Source: Zanthoxylum bungeanum
Taxonomy: Eukaryota; Streptophyta; Magnoliopsida; Sapindales; Rutaceae
Length of the DNA: 64,000 nucleotides
Direction of reading: 5' to 3'
NCBI GenBank assembly: GCA_019454045.1
Contig: SKCR01010147.1
Coordinates: 558,001 to 622,000, forward strand
A program made the translations under genes and the position numbers. The first letter of the stretch is position 1. The number at the start of each line of letters is the position of its first letter. Below are positions 45,411-57,689 of the stretch, piece by piece. The notes beneath the pieces were generated by a model. The model searched no databases and was not told the origin of the DNA. It saw only the letters and a list, made by a program, of their open reading frames with translations.

Positions 45411-45929
45411 TGTTGACAGAGGAAAATCACCCTAGAGCGAAATTGCCTTAGAGCGAAAAAGTAAAGGACAAAGGCAAGCAGGGTGACGAGGGAAGAACGA
45501 TCAATCAACAGACGACACAACGATTAGGACGATAAAGAAATCAGGACGACTGAACACATGCTGCAGTTGATCCCACGATTACAGCAGTTAGACAGTTCCC
45601 TCCACGATTAGGTAGTTATGACGCACAACTCAACGGTTGAAGGCATGACTCGGCAGTTGCAGGGGAGTTGCAGACTGAAATCATTCGAGCAGTTAACAAA
45701 TTCCACTATAAAAAGCTCACTCATGCGAAGAAAAAAGCCCGATCAAAATGAAGACTCAAACGAACATCTTATTATTTTTTTATTTCGTAGTTTCATAATT
45801 TGTAGGACTGAAATTTGTGTGCTTGTGCCCCTTGGAGGCTTATTCATTTAATCAAACACCCCTTGCTGGGACTTTGTCTCATGAGGTTTGAACCTTACAC
45901 GTTTCTTCAAGCAGAAAATTGCGCAAACA
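45411..45929 (+). mobile_element. 5' LTR of the Tat-type element
   Basis: The LTR runs from TGTTGACAG to GCGCAAACA, 519 bp, with a TATA-like ACTATAAAAAGC at about 45703. A primer-binding-site-like TGGCGATCACAATGAGAG begins at 45935. I could not find a second copy downstream. Confidence 0.7.
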
Positions 45930-45967
45930 GTTTTTGGCGATCACAATGAGAGAAATTAGTGTAAAAT

Positions 45968-48022
45968 GTGGAAATGCCTCCGAAAAGAAACACTCAAACT
46001 GGCTTAAGTACGGAGGAAGGAGGACTGGAGCAAACCAACCAGCCCCACGTTCCAGCCGTAGTGGGCCATTTCGAGGGTCTGGCAGACGCTAGTCGATATG
46101 AACCTGTGCGAGAGCTCAGCCCTAACGCGGTTCGCGCATTGTTCGGTGAATTCACGCATGATGTTGTCGAGCAGGTTAGGCTCCAAAATGCTCATATCAT
46201 AGATAAGTTTACTTCGACTAATAACTCACATTATGAAAATATGGCAAAACACTTAAGCTCATTAAACGAGTTAATGGCCAAATGTGTAAACGGGGGGACA
46301 ACCCTACCGTGAACTACACCTCCTCATGCACCAAGCAGTCAAGAGGCTGGTCCGAGCAATATTCCTCCGCAAGGGGTCGCTGTCCCTACGACTTCCAGGG
46401 GAGGAATAAGTCCTGGGGGCAATGGCTCGCATCTAGGACCAAACTTACACCAAGGGCCAAATATGGCACAACATGAAGTGGTGTTGCCCCAAGGTCTCCA
46501 AGCTTATCAAGGGCAGAATCATGACTATGTCCCACTTGTGAGAGGACCACAACCGCCACCCATAGCAATGTCATTCAATGGCAATGACATGTTGAGAGAA
46601 CAGATGACCGAGATCCTTCAAAATCAATTCGGTCTGGGGGTACGACCAATTCGGCCGAGGTATCGGAAGCCATATCCAGATTGGATTGATGTGGCATATC
46701 TGTGGCCTAGGAATTACAAAGTACCATATTTTACTCTGTTTACAGGGTCTGTGGAAGTTTCTATCATAGAACACATATGACGATTTACCCTTCAGTGTGG
46801 AGAAACAACTGATTTCCATAAATTGAGGTTATTCCACGGCTCACTGTCAGGAGTAGCTTTCTCCTGGTATGTTAGCCTGCCGCCCAACTCGGTGGAAAAT
46901 TGGCAACAAATGGAACAGCTGTTCCATGCGTAATTCTACAAGGCCGAATCTGAAGTAGCCTTGGCCGATTTGGCAAACTTGAGACAGTTACCAGGAGAAT
47001 GGGCCGAGACGTTCTTACAAAGGTTTAAAGTGGCTCGAGGCCGATGTTACGTGCCTTTGCCAAAAAAAGAATTTGTGAGAATCGCCCAAAGCTGTCTAAT
47101 TTTCGCTCTAAAAAAGAAATTTCAAGATCGCGAATTTTGGGATCTCCCACAACTCACTACTAGTGTAGTGTGTTATGAACGATTATTAAGAGATGGAGAG
47201 CAAATGAAAAATTCCAACAAAGGAACTTATTACAGGAGCGTCGATTATGAAATAGGCGAAATGGACATCGAATGGCCGACTTATGTTTGGCCGAATTGGT
47301 TAAAGGGAAGCCGTACGTTTGTAAGGCGTGGACTGAACCCCAAAACAAAGAAAAAGAACGATAAAAATAGTAGGAATTTCTCGTTCGATATCACGAAAGT
47401 CGATGCCATATTCGATCAATTATATAAAGACAAGCAAATTAGTTTGAGCGACCGCCAAACATTGCCAAGCGCCGAGCAAATCGGTGGTAAAAAATATTAT
47501 AAGTGGCATAATGCGTGGTCTTATTCAACTAATAATTATCTTGTTTTTCGGAATATTTTGCAGGATGCCGTAGAATCTGGACGAATAACGTTCGAAAAAA
47601 AGATGGCGGTGGACGACAACCATTTCCCAAAGCCAGTTGAATTAAACATGATCAATTCAGACCTTACCAAAATGAACTTGCCAAAGTTCAAGTTGGACCT
47701 AGATGGAGAACATGACTGTCATCGTCCAAGCGCTCTGGAAAGGATTAAAACACCCCAAGAACGGAAGGATCGGTAAAATCTCTGTGCACGGTGCAAAAAC
47801 AGTATAGAATTGATGATGGAGTTGGAAGATACATGTGAAAGGCCTGTAAAGAAAGAGCCAGTAGCATGGCAACCGAGGACCTTCGCACCAAGATTCTACG
47901 GTGAGAATTCAAATTTCGTCCAAAATGTAAAGACGTTTAGGCCGAAAATTCATCGGCCCAACGTATGACATTCGTACCATAGGCCACATTCGGGGCAACG
48001 TCCAGGAAGGAATTACCCTCAT
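45968..48022 (+). pseudogene. gag of the Tat-type element (broken)
   Basis: An N-terminal frame 45968-46312 (MPPKRNTQTG..., NAVRALFGEF) is followed by another frame from 46463 to 47776 holding the capsid-like gag domain (SWYVSLPPNSVENW, LRQLPGEWAETFLQRFK, RGRCYVPLP). The second frame is interrupted by TGA (46778-46780) and TAA (46931-46933), both explicable by C-to-T in CGA and CAA codons, and by TAA at 47774. Basic Lys-rich and Cys-containing segments follow. The first two parts are out of frame with each other. Confidence 0.75.
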
Positions 48023-49354
48023 GTGGACGAAATGACAAGGACACAACTGAGGCGGCACCAGAGGAATTATGGCCGTATGATGCGCCAAAAAGGTGAAATG
48101 AAGGTCCCCACAGGCCGTAGTGCTTATATAGGGAAGGAACCAGATGTAAGTAGTAAAGAGAGTGACGACAGAGAAGGGACAACAGCGAATTACGAGGAGC
48201 GCACCAAGTTTGATAGACGAAAACGGGACGAGACAGACGATGAAGAACCCTCTATTGTTATTCAATTCGGCAGTATGCCACCGGTTGTGGCTAATCATTA
48301 CTTGTTATCCGAAAGTTTCAAGGGGGACAACAGTGAAAGATCTGAAAATAACGAAGATGTTTATGATGGTGATGAAACAAAATTTGCAGCACTCTCGATA
48401 ATCGATAGAGAGGCTTCGGAAGAGGAAATGACTGACATGGAAGAAGAAATAGACATCATAACTGAAGCACGAAGAAGGGGAATATCACAGAATCGGCTTC
48501 TCAAAGAATTGTATGAGGCCGGAAACCCTGCAGTCGGAACGCTAGGAGAAGACTTGAGACGATCCCCATACCTCGTCCTATATGGGACGCCCAAAATAAG
48601 ATGGATCGTTACCAGGGTGGAAAAGCGAAGACTGGTCGTCAACAATGTCTCTCACGATGCGCCGGTTACATTACCACCTTCTGGGTGGGACATGGAGGGA
48701 AAAAGACCTCGGGCCAACGGCGACAATGAACAAGCAATGGAGGTAGGCCTATCAGGGAAGGTTATATTCCCAAAACCACCATCACAAATGACGAAGCACC
48801 TGCGGCCATTGTATGTAAAAGTAAGGGCCAACGGGATACCCATCACAAAAGTGTTGATTGGCAATGGAGCAGCCATCAATGCAATCCCGGTTAGGATGCT
48901 GAGACGTTTAGCAAAGTCAGAAGACGACCTCATCCGCACAGAAGTGGTGCTAGTGGGGAGTACTACGAAGACCGTAGTGTTCTTCGTTATAGATGGACCA
49001 ACCATATATAACATGCTTTTAGGACAAGATTGGATACACGGTAGCCGATGCATTCCTCCATCTCTTCATCAATGCCTAGTTTTCTGAAACCAGAGAGACG
49101 AAGTGGAAATAGTACATGCTGACAACAAGTCTTTCGCTGCAGAGACAAATTCGACCGAATACTTCATGTACGAAGGAAATTACGGGCCGACCAGAGTTCT
49201 AAATGAAGGGGAAAATTCGGCCATTGTGGCTCAAAATGACGAGCCATACCCTGTAGGTCTGCTAAATGATTTGTTCGCGCAAACAAGACCAACCACAGTG
49301 GTATTTGGAGAATTGACGCACAGCAGTTCAAATGAAGAAGAACAAGCAGAGTAA
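48023..49354 (+). pseudogene. Aspartic protease region with mutated catalytic site
   Basis: A 354-codon frame with an Asp/Glu-rich spacer and then the retroviral-type protease fold: VLIGNGAAINAIPVRMLRRL, VFFVIDGPTIYNMLLGQDWI. At the catalytic position (codon 48860-48862) the family Asp is Gly (GGC), so the enzyme would be inactive. A TGA at 49085-49087 replaces the usual Trp of the FW motif. The frame then continues to 49354 without similarity to a known domain. Confidence 0.8.
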
Positions 49355-49700
49355 AGAACACGCCGCACTCGCGGCTACCAAGGCCAACTTAATGGCCTAT
49401 GTGACGGAGCGAGAAAATGAAGCCGAGGCTCAGGCCGCGATTTCGGCCTTAAGAGATAAATTGTTAACGCACCAGACAGAAGACAGAATAAGAGAGGCAT
49501 GTTTGGTAGATTGTTTGATGCAAATGAGTCATAAGAACGAACAACAAATGGAAGAGGAAGAATACGCTATGAACGGGCGACATAAGGCGAGCATCACAAG
49601 GGTACATGATGTATTGGACGAGGTAAACCTGAGAAGTGAGGACGAGAGACGTATCACCTACATCAGCAAGGAACTAGAGGCCCAGTACGCGAAAAATTGA
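49332..49700 (+). pseudogene. Linker between protease and reverse transcriptase
   Basis: A 122-codon Glu/Ala-rich frame ending VNLRSEDERRITYISKELE, which resembles the segment that leads into RT in Tat polyproteins. A one-base frame change at about 49697 separates it from RT. Confidence 0.6.
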
Positions 49701-50740
49701 TCCATTTATTACAAAAATATAAAGATTGTTTTGCTTGGGACTATAATGAAATGCATGGTTTAGATAGAACGTTAGTAGAACATAAGTTGCCAATTATCTC
49801 AAACCATAAGCCGTATAAACAACCTCCCCGGAGGTTTGCACCCAATGTGATGCCTGACATTAAGAAAGAAGTCGAACGCCTTTTGGAGGCGAAGTTCATT
49901 AGGACGACCAGATATGTAGAATGGTTGTCAAATATAGTCCATGTCATGAAAAAGAATGGAAAGCTAAGAATATGCATAGACTTTAGGAATTTAAACTTGG
50001 CCACGCCAAAAGATCAATACCTCATGCCGATGGTAGATTCTTTAGTAGACTCCACGGTGGGGTATCAGGTGTACTCTTTCATGGACGGGTACGCAGGATA
50101 TAATCAGATCTATATCGCCGAAAGTGATATACATAAAACGACCTTTAGGTGCCCAGGTTCTTTAGGATGCTATGAGTGGGTGGTGATGCCGTTCGGTCTA
50201 AAAAACGCTGGGGATACTTACCAGCGAGCCATGAATCTAATTTTCCATGACATGATCAGTAAATTCGTAGAAGTCTATGTAGACGATATAGTGACTAAGT
50301 CTGTGACCATGGACGAACATTTTAGCCACTTAGCGATGTGTTTTGAGCGAATAAGGAAATTTAAATTGAAGTTAAACCCTGCCAAATGTGCTTTTGGGGT
50401 GAGTGTAGGAAATTTCCTGGGTTTTCTAGTACACCAACGGGGAATTGAGATTGATACCAATAAATCTCGGGCAATCACTGAAGCCAAACCACCCCGAAAT
50501 AAGAAAGAGTTACAAAGATTTTTAGGGCAAATTAAGTTCTTAAGAAGATTTATCTCTAACTGTGCAGGAAAAACTGAAGTGTTCTCGTCTCTGTTGAGGT
50601 TGAAGGATAATGACGAGTTCGTCTGGACCGAAGAACATCAAAAGGCTTTCGAGAGCCTGAAGAAATATTTATCACAGCCGCCGGTGATGGTACCCTCTGT
50701 GCTAGGACGGCCAATGAAGTTATACATATCATCCGAATAG
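49697..50740 (+). pseudogene. Reverse transcriptase domain
   Basis: A 347-codon frame with the polymerase motifs: RICIDFRNLNLATPKDQYLM, FMDGYAGYNQIYIA, VVMPFGLKNAGDTYQRAMN, and the catalytic VYVDDIV, followed by the connection region. The active-site YVDD is intact. The frame stops with TAG at 50738 and the downstream RNase H is in another frame, so no full polyprotein can be made. Confidence 0.9.
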
Positions 50741-50745
50741 CTGGA

Positions 50746-51737
50746 ATGATCGCGCAAGACGATGACATGGACGTCGAAAGAGCCATCTATTACATAAGCA
50801 GACAATTGCTGAAATATGAATGTAATTATTCTCCAATGGAGAAATTATGTTTGGCTTTATATTTTACATGTACTAAACAACCAGCCTACCTTAGGCCGAC
50901 TACAGTGTACTTAATTACTAAAGTTAATATAATAAAGTACATGTTTTCTCGTCATATTTTGCATCAAAGAGTTGGTTTCTGGTCATTATCATTATCAGAA
51001 TTCGATATACGACATGAACCTCAAAAGACTGTTAAAAATCAAGCATTGGCTGATTTCTTAGCTGATCACCTGTGTTTGAGTACCATTAGAGAAATGGAAA
51101 TGGAACTAGATGAATGCAGTTTGAAACCATGGACGATGTATTTTGATGGATCTAGCACGACGAAATGAGCAGGAATAGGAATAGTCTTGGTCAGTCCATT
51201 GGGAGAATCATTCCGTTTCGTGGTCAGGTTGGACGAATATTGCACCAACAACCAGGCCGAATACGAGGCCTTGATATTTGGGTTGGAAATACTCCTCAAT
51301 ATGTGAGTAACACATGTGTCCATTAGAGGAGACTCGCAATTAGTAATCCAACAGGTAACGGGAGCCTTTAAATGCCAAAGCCATCAGTCATGGCACTATT
51401 AGATATATCCAAAGAGTTGCTAGATCAATTTGACTATGCGGAGCTAGAATACGTTCCAAGGACGAAGAAAAAAATGGCCAACAATTTGGCTCAAGCGGCC
51501 TCAGGATATAAACAGATAAGCATAGATGGTATATATGGAAGCGAAGAGGTCAAGCCAGCCCTGATGAGAAGAAATGGGGTGACGGATGTCATGGCCGTTG
51601 AGGTCCAAGACGAGGACGATTGGAGAAGAGAGGTAAAAGAATTTTTAAGACAGCCCGAAAATGGGAAATGTCGAAGGCTAAAACTCAAAGCCTTGAACTA
51701 CGTGGTGTCGGGAGACGTGTTATATAAAAAACGCTAA
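50746..51737 (+). pseudogene. Two RNase H domains (gypsy-type plus archaeal-type)
   Basis: The first domain (50746-51100) reads AIYYISRQLLKYECNYSPME...FWSLSLSEFDIRHEPQKTVK. The second starts at about 51125 with WTMYFDGSSTTK, then, past a TGA at 51166-51168, AGIGIVLVSPLG, NNQAEYEAL and RGDSQLVI. The D, E and D metal-binding positions are all visible. Another stop (TGA, 51304-51306) and a frame change at about 51372 break it. A second RNase H of this kind marks the Tat clade. Confidence 0.85.
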
Positions 51738-51746
51738 GACGCTCTG

Positions 51747-52894
51747 TTGTTGAAATGTGTAGGGCCAACAAAGTCCAAAACTATTATGGCCAAAATACAC
51801 GAGGGTGTTTGTGGGGCTCACCAAGCTGTAATAAAGATGAGGTGGCTGATCATACAGAAAAGATATTATTGGCCGAAAATGGGAGAGTTAAGCATATCGT
51901 ATGCCAAGGGGTGCGTCGCTTGTCAGAAGCATGGGCCCATTCAGAGGGCACCAGCAACTGAAATGGTCTCTGTCGTTAAACCATGGCCGTTCATAGGATG
52001 TGCGATAGATTTGATAGGAAAAATCTATCCTGCATCTAGCAGGAGACACAACTTCATTATCGTTGCCACAAATTTCTTTACCAAATGGGTGGAAGCAATT
52101 TCGGTAATGGAGATCTCTCAAGAGCAAATTATCAAGTTCATAAAAGAGCACATCATTCACCGATTCGGTATACCACAAACAATAATGGTGGATCATGGTA
52201 CTTCGTTAAATGGCGAGAAGGTAAAAAGCTTCCTGGCCGAATACGGGATCCGGCTAGTAAACACTACTCCATATTACCCTCAGTCAAATGGTCAGGCAGA
52301 ATCGTCCAATAAAACCCTTAAAGGGTTGATTCAGAAAATGGTAACGGACAATGCCAGGCAATGAGACGAATGTTTGAGTCAGGCTCTATGGGCATATAGG
52401 ACGTCACCGCGAACGAGTACCTCGGTCACGCTATTTTAATTAGTATATGGTCAAAAGGCCGTATTACTAGTTGAAGTTAATATTGAATCCACTAGAGTGA
52501 TGTTGCAAAAGGAATTGACAAAGAAGGACTACAGCGAAGCAACGATCCAAAATTTGTTGGAATTGGACGATATTAAATGCGATGTCATAAATCGTTTAGA
52601 AGCGCAAAAGAAAAAAATGGCCAAGAGATATAATCAGATAGTCATGGCTAAATCGTTCAGAAAAGGCGAATTAATGTGGAAAACTATATTGCCACTTGGT
52701 GCCAAAGATCCGGCATATGGCAAATAGTCGCCTAATTGGGAATGCCCATTCGAGGTAAAAAGTGTATTGCCAAACAGGGCCTATCATTTAAAAAATTTGA
52801 ATGGAAAAGTGCATGTTAGGGCGATAAACGGTAAATACTTGAAAAAATATGTGCCCTCATTATGGGAGCACGAGAACGTAATGTCTTTGCAATA
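51747..52894 (+). pseudogene. Integrase domain
   Basis: The HHCC zinc region (HEGVCGAHQA...YYWPKM...CVACQKH) is followed by the DDE core: AIDLIGKI (first Asp), MVDHGTSLNG (second Asp) and NGQAESSNKTLK (Glu). The catalytic triad is therefore present. The C-terminus (FRKGELMWK, NLNGKVHVRAINGKYLKKY) continues in the same frame past stops at 52362, 52437 and 52725. The frame ends at 52894. Confidence 0.9.
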
Positions 52895-53452
52895 AGGACA
52901 AAGCTAAGTAATATAAGAATGTGTTTTTATTAATACAGGACGAAAACGTCCTCAAAAATACAATATTTGGACGATGAAACAGTTGGGGTTATTCTGGCGG
53001 AAGCGCGACTATCGGGCAAAATCGACTATTAAAACTTTTAACAGTCCCGATGAATAATTGATATCATATACTAATTATAAATCCGTATGTTGCCCAAATC
53101 TCTTATGACATTCATAAGTATCATAATTTCACCAAATTATAATTTTCCCTTAATGCGATTTTACGGATAATTCCCAAAACACTTCCGAAATAATTCCGAA
53201 AAATTCTAGAAATTATCCTACGCATTATTATACATCCAATTACATCCATAGCAACTCAATTTCACAAATTAAGCCAAATTGAATTAATTACAAATTAATC
53301 AAATTAATTCTCCAATTAATTCAATTCATATCCATAACCAAATCCAATTTGATCAATTCAATGAGTCCCACCATAAAGTTACTCTAAAACAATTATACGT
53401 CACTTATGGGTGGCTAATATTACTCTAGAATAGCAATATGAGTATCCAATAC
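52895..53452. other. Post-integrase region and AT-rich spacer
   Basis: A short inverted motif AGGACGAAAACGTCCT lies at about 52938. The rest, with many AATTC/AATTAA segments, is non-coding and may be retrotransposon 3' sequence. No LTR copy was found. Confidence 0.5.
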
Positions 53453-55285
53453 TTTAGGCACTGCATTTTTGCATGTGAGTCCCTATGATGAGTCTCATTT
53501 GGAGGCACTACCTTTTTAGTTGAGGAAGTTGCGGGAAACGGTTGTCGGAAGGGAATCGATATTTTGTTAAATTTTATTCGCTTGTTTAGCTCCAGGCTTA
53601 CTCGTTGGACCTCCGTTTTAAAGCACTTTTAGCCCAAAAAACCCCGCAAACTATTTAACATTGGCCCAAAACCCTTGAAATACAAAATCAAGCCCATCTC
53701 ACCCAAAAATATAAACCAAAGCCTCCTCTCTGACCTCTCGGATATCACTACTCTCTCTTACCACGATCAAACAAACCAGTAAACCATCACACAACCATAG
53801 CTTGGACGATCATCTAGCTCTCTCGGCTCCCAACCAAACAAAACTAACTCAACAATCACAGAGCCACCAACGACAACACTCATCAGCCCTATTTTATCCA
53901 TCCTCTCTCTCGCTTACAAGGCTAACACACAAACACAAAGAAGAAACCCTAACCTTCTCTCAGTTTCTGACTTTCTTCTCTCGGAACCACCATCACACCC
54001 TAGCTCTCTTTCAACCACGACACCAAGACATTTGCCCTCTTTCACGTAAAACCCTCCTCACGATTCTCTAATCCAGCCAAGAACAACAAATCTACAGACT
54101 GCCCCTTCACCGTTCAAACACACAACCCTCACAAAGCCATCCACACAGACCAGCCTCCATTCGGTAATAACACCCAGCCTTCCACTCGGCAACAACATCA
54201 TCACCACACAGCCCCATTCAGCGCAAGCCCCCCAAGAACTAAACAAAAAAAAACCTTAGACACGTCCAGACGCCCCTCACGTTACTGCCACATTCAAGCT
54301 TCTCACGCCAGCCCCCTAGCCACATAATCAACACGTCCAGACCCCCCATGCAATTGATTGCCACTCACAGTCTGCCATAAACCCAATACTCCCCCTCAAC
54401 CAGCCATGTTTCACCCTAAACCTCAGCCACTGCCCCACAACATGAACCTGCCCACTCCCTCATAGCCAATTCACGCACTGCCAAGCCACCTTAATTGACA
54501 CAACTAAACACTGCCAAGCCAACTTAACGCACACTGCACCCTCACCGACTAACCCTTTCACAAACAAACAGACCACACAGTCCCGCAAAGCAGCCCCACA
54601 AAACAACCTCCATACAGTCCATAAAACTACCGAGAAAACCCCTCACTGCACTGCCCAGTTCTACTGCATAAATAAGCCTGAAAACTGCCCAGAAATTGAA
54701 CCGTGCTCCATTTCCGAGGCGTCGCTGATGTGATAGTGGTCCATTTCTGAACCGTGCTCCATTTCCAGAGTGCCATTTTCGGTGTCTGATGTGGGCCTCG
54801 ACCTTGGGACTCATCCCCAAAATCGATACTGCTGTGGGCCTCGACCCTGGGACTCATCCCCAAAACCGATGCTGTTGTGGGCCTCGACCCTGGGACTCAT
54901 CCCCAAAACCGATGCTGATGTGGGCCTCGACCCTAGGACTCATCCCCAAAACTGATGCTGATGTGGGCCTCGACCCTGAGACTCATCCCCAAAACTGATA
55001 CTGATGTGGGCCTCAGCCTTGGGACTCATCCCCAAAATTGATACTACTGTGGGCCTCGACCCTGGGACTCATCCCCAAAACCGATACAGATGTGGGCCTC
55101 GACCCTGGGACTCATTCCCGAAATATGGGCCTCGACCGTGGGATTCATTCTCGAAACTGCTGACAATGTGGGCCTCGACCCTGAGATTCATTCCCGGAAA
55201 TGCTGATAGTGTGGACATGGACCCTGTGATTCATTCCCAAAACTGCTGATAGTGTGGGCCTCGACCCTGGGATTGATTTTCCAAA
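53453..55285 (+). mobile_element. LTR-like segment, plus orientation (partner of 57690-59908)
   Basis: It starts TTTAGGCACTGCATTTTTGC, and its first 150 bp match the minus-strand start of the LTR at 59908 (GGAGGCACTACC, GCGGGAAACGG, CTCGTTGGA). A C-rich, pyrimidine-biased stretch with many CTCTCTC motifs follows in both. No primer site ends it in + orientation, so it is truncated or rearranged; the right limit is arbitrary, at the end of the 43-bp array. Confidence 0.6.
54787..55285 (+). repeat. Tandem array, 43-bp unit, about 12 copies
   Basis: The motif GTGGGCCTCGACCCTGGGAC starts at 54791, 54834, 54877, 54920, 54963, 55006, 55049 and 55092, exactly 43 bp apart. About four diverged copies follow to 55253, one shortened to about 33 bp. 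Because 43 is not a multiple of 3, all frames read through as repeated peptides; these are not genes. Confidence 0.95.
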
Positions 55286-56399
55286 CTGTTTGTCTTTGCC
55301 GCTTTTTCCTTTTCTTCAAAACCTGCGAACAAAAACAAAACAAAAAATACGTGCGTGTGACGTGTATGCATGGATGTATTTCATATTCCGATGGGTTAGG
55401 TCTTCTTTGTGCTCCTCGGTGCTTCTCGCCTACAAAAGTCTTTGATCGTCCCATGGTTCGGCTTACAATTTCCTTCTGCCGGTTCTTTTCTGGTGATTGT
55501 TCAGTTCTCTTTAGTCTCATCGCTCAAGTTCTCGATATATCCCTTATTCGCGGGGTGGTAGACTGGTTGCCCCCAGACTTGGTTTAGCTTTTTGTTCTTC
55601 ATTGCTTGCACTCGGCCAAAGTAGATCATTTGATGCGGTGTTCCGTATTGTCATGCCACATTACTCTCTTTGACGAGGTAGTCCCAATAGTTGTATATAT
55701 TGTTGCCCCCAATGAATGCCCAGTAATTAAACCAGAGAACCTTCAAAATACTCAATGCAACTCAAATCCAAATCTTTGAATAAATGATCTAAACCAGACT
55801 CAAAGTGTGTGTGTGCAAAGGTTCTTTTGCAGATTCATCCCCAGGTAAGCCAACTCAATGATTTTGTCAAAAAGTGGGATCGATGGGTCAAACCAACCTA
55901 AATGTCTCAATTATGCCTGCAGTTGCTTTTCTGTGCTCAATGTGGTATGGTTTTCTTTCTCTTTTTTCCTTTTCATTTTGAACCTTTTTTTTAACACACC
56001 TACCCTTTAAGGTAGCATTTCTCCTCAAGGTGGTCCTAATACTCGCCCATAGGTAGCTTCACGCTTATCAGTTATAGGTGGTTTATATTTTCTTCTTTAG
56101 AGACTTTTCTTTGGTTTCCAACCATACCACATATCGTAACACAAGCAAATCAGGATAGACATTTAGGCGAACAGTCATTCACCGACCTACAATTTCTTCA
56201 ACTAGTCACTTTGCTAACTACTCAGGTTTTCACTGCTAAGAACCATAATCAAGTGCTTACGAGTCTAACATAGATCAACTACTCAAAACATCAGATAAAA
56301 GCACATAAAGAGATTATCGTTTCTAAGATTTCACCCTAAAGCAATCAATTTCATCATCAGACTTATGCCTAACTATTAAGGACTAAAAACAAACAATTT

Positions 56400-56430
<31 letters not shown>

Positions 56431-57666
56431 CTTTTTTTTTTTTTGCTGAAGGCCCCCCAATGGTCTTTCTATCATTGCCGTAAAGTTTTTTGTTTCTCGG
56501 CTTCCCTTTCTCGATATCCATGTTCGCTAAACTCTTTTTGACAAGTCTTCTTTTACCCCTAACCCAACGGATATCTATGATGGCTTTTAAGACACAGGGT
56601 TAACATGATGCGTGTGTGCATGAGATGGATGAGATGCGTGCGATGTATGAGGTATAATATGCATGTGGTTATCAAAACAGATATCGGACTCATGCTTCTA
56701 ACATATTTGGATCATGTTTGGATCTTCTAAGTACATCAAGGTTTTCATACGAGTTGACCCATTATCATTTTAAAGCATTCAATCGCATTATTGCAAGGTG
56801 CAAACTTGTCCTAGTTGAAAAAGGCCCAACAGGTTTACACTTTTGCGATAATGTGACTAAACAACTTCAAATGATAGGGGCCCAAACACAAAGTGGCCCA
56901 TCGGTATTTTAGAAACTTTTGGCCCAATCGTCATAAGACACAAACTCGTCCCAGTTTAAATGGCCCAACAAGCTCACATCTCATGACAATAAGTCCAACT
57001 GAATCCAAATGATGATGGTCCCAAACACAAGCAAAAAAGGTGGCTTCTATAAGTCATACAACTATGGTTCACATGCGAGTTTGTAGGAGTATAGACAAAA
57101 GCTCTCGTCGGCGAAGGGTTGCCCATAACTAGGACTCCGCACTCAAGGGTTCGAGCGACCAAGTGAGCACACATTTTTTATACCTTAAGGTACATGCCAA
57201 CGAGTTATGATGCATGACTGACTGTCAAATGGATTTCCTATTGAAGATTCCCCAGAGGGAGGGTGGAGCGAACTCTCTTAAATACCCAAGCCTCTTACGC
57301 CCTTATCACATTGGTGACGGGAATAAGCAATAGGTCCTCCAAATTAGTCCATCATAGTGAGCTTCGAGTAAATGATTATCTAGATGCCTTCACAGCTTTT
57401 CCTTTCAGCCATAGAAATATAGTGAATGAAGGAAGACACCAAACCATTACCTAGCTCTAATAATGCCTTTAGTTAAACCTCTTCAACCCACTGTAGACAC
57501 GGTTAACTAAAAAAAAAATCACAAACATTACAAGGCATTATTTCGGGGCCGATTCTCTATCCTCAGTGGAGTCTCCAGACTGTAGGACACAGAAATCGAC
57601 GACGATGTTCTAGGCTCGCGGCCTAGTCGGGAGTACGGAGTAGCCCGCGGGGGACTAAACCAGAGA
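55286..57666 (-). mobile_element. Non-coding internal region of the minus-strand LTR element
   Basis: The region lies downstream (minus strand) of the primer site at 57684. No gag or pol can be recognised. It contains a T/C-only run (56397-56444), a TGCGTG/GAGATG-rich stretch at 56605-56660, and two diverged direct copies of about 110 bp (56775-56890 and 56920-57025) sharing 'CAAACTTGTCC.AGTT', 'GGCCCAACA' and 'CCCAAACACAA'. The left boundary with the plus-oriented LTR is unclear. Confidence 0.5.
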
Positions 57667-57684
57667 AATAAAATGGAGTCGCCA
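57667..57684 (-). other. Primer-binding-site-like sequence, minus strand
   Basis: On the minus strand TGGCGACTCCATTTTATT follows the LTR end with CACTGGG between. TGGCGACTCC starts are common for plant LTR elements; I cannot name the tRNA. Confidence 0.5.
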
Positions 57685-57689
57685 CCCAG

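Larger units (their letters stand above)
45411..53040 (+). mobile_element. Ty3/gypsy Tat-type retrotransposon, degenerate, no 3' LTR found
   Basis: The order is LTR, primer site, gag, protease, RT, RNase H, second (archaeal-type) RNase H, integrase, all on +. The extra RNase H after the normal one is characteristic of the Tat clade. The coding region has several in-frame stops and at least three frame changes, so it is not autonomous. The right boundary is unclear; the last coding trace ends at 52894. Confidence 0.85.

Noticed and set aside
54770..55249. Repeat-peptide open frames (MWASTLGLIPK-like)
   Set aside because: They are translations of the 43-bp tandem array in successive frames. 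No homology and no surrounding gene structure.
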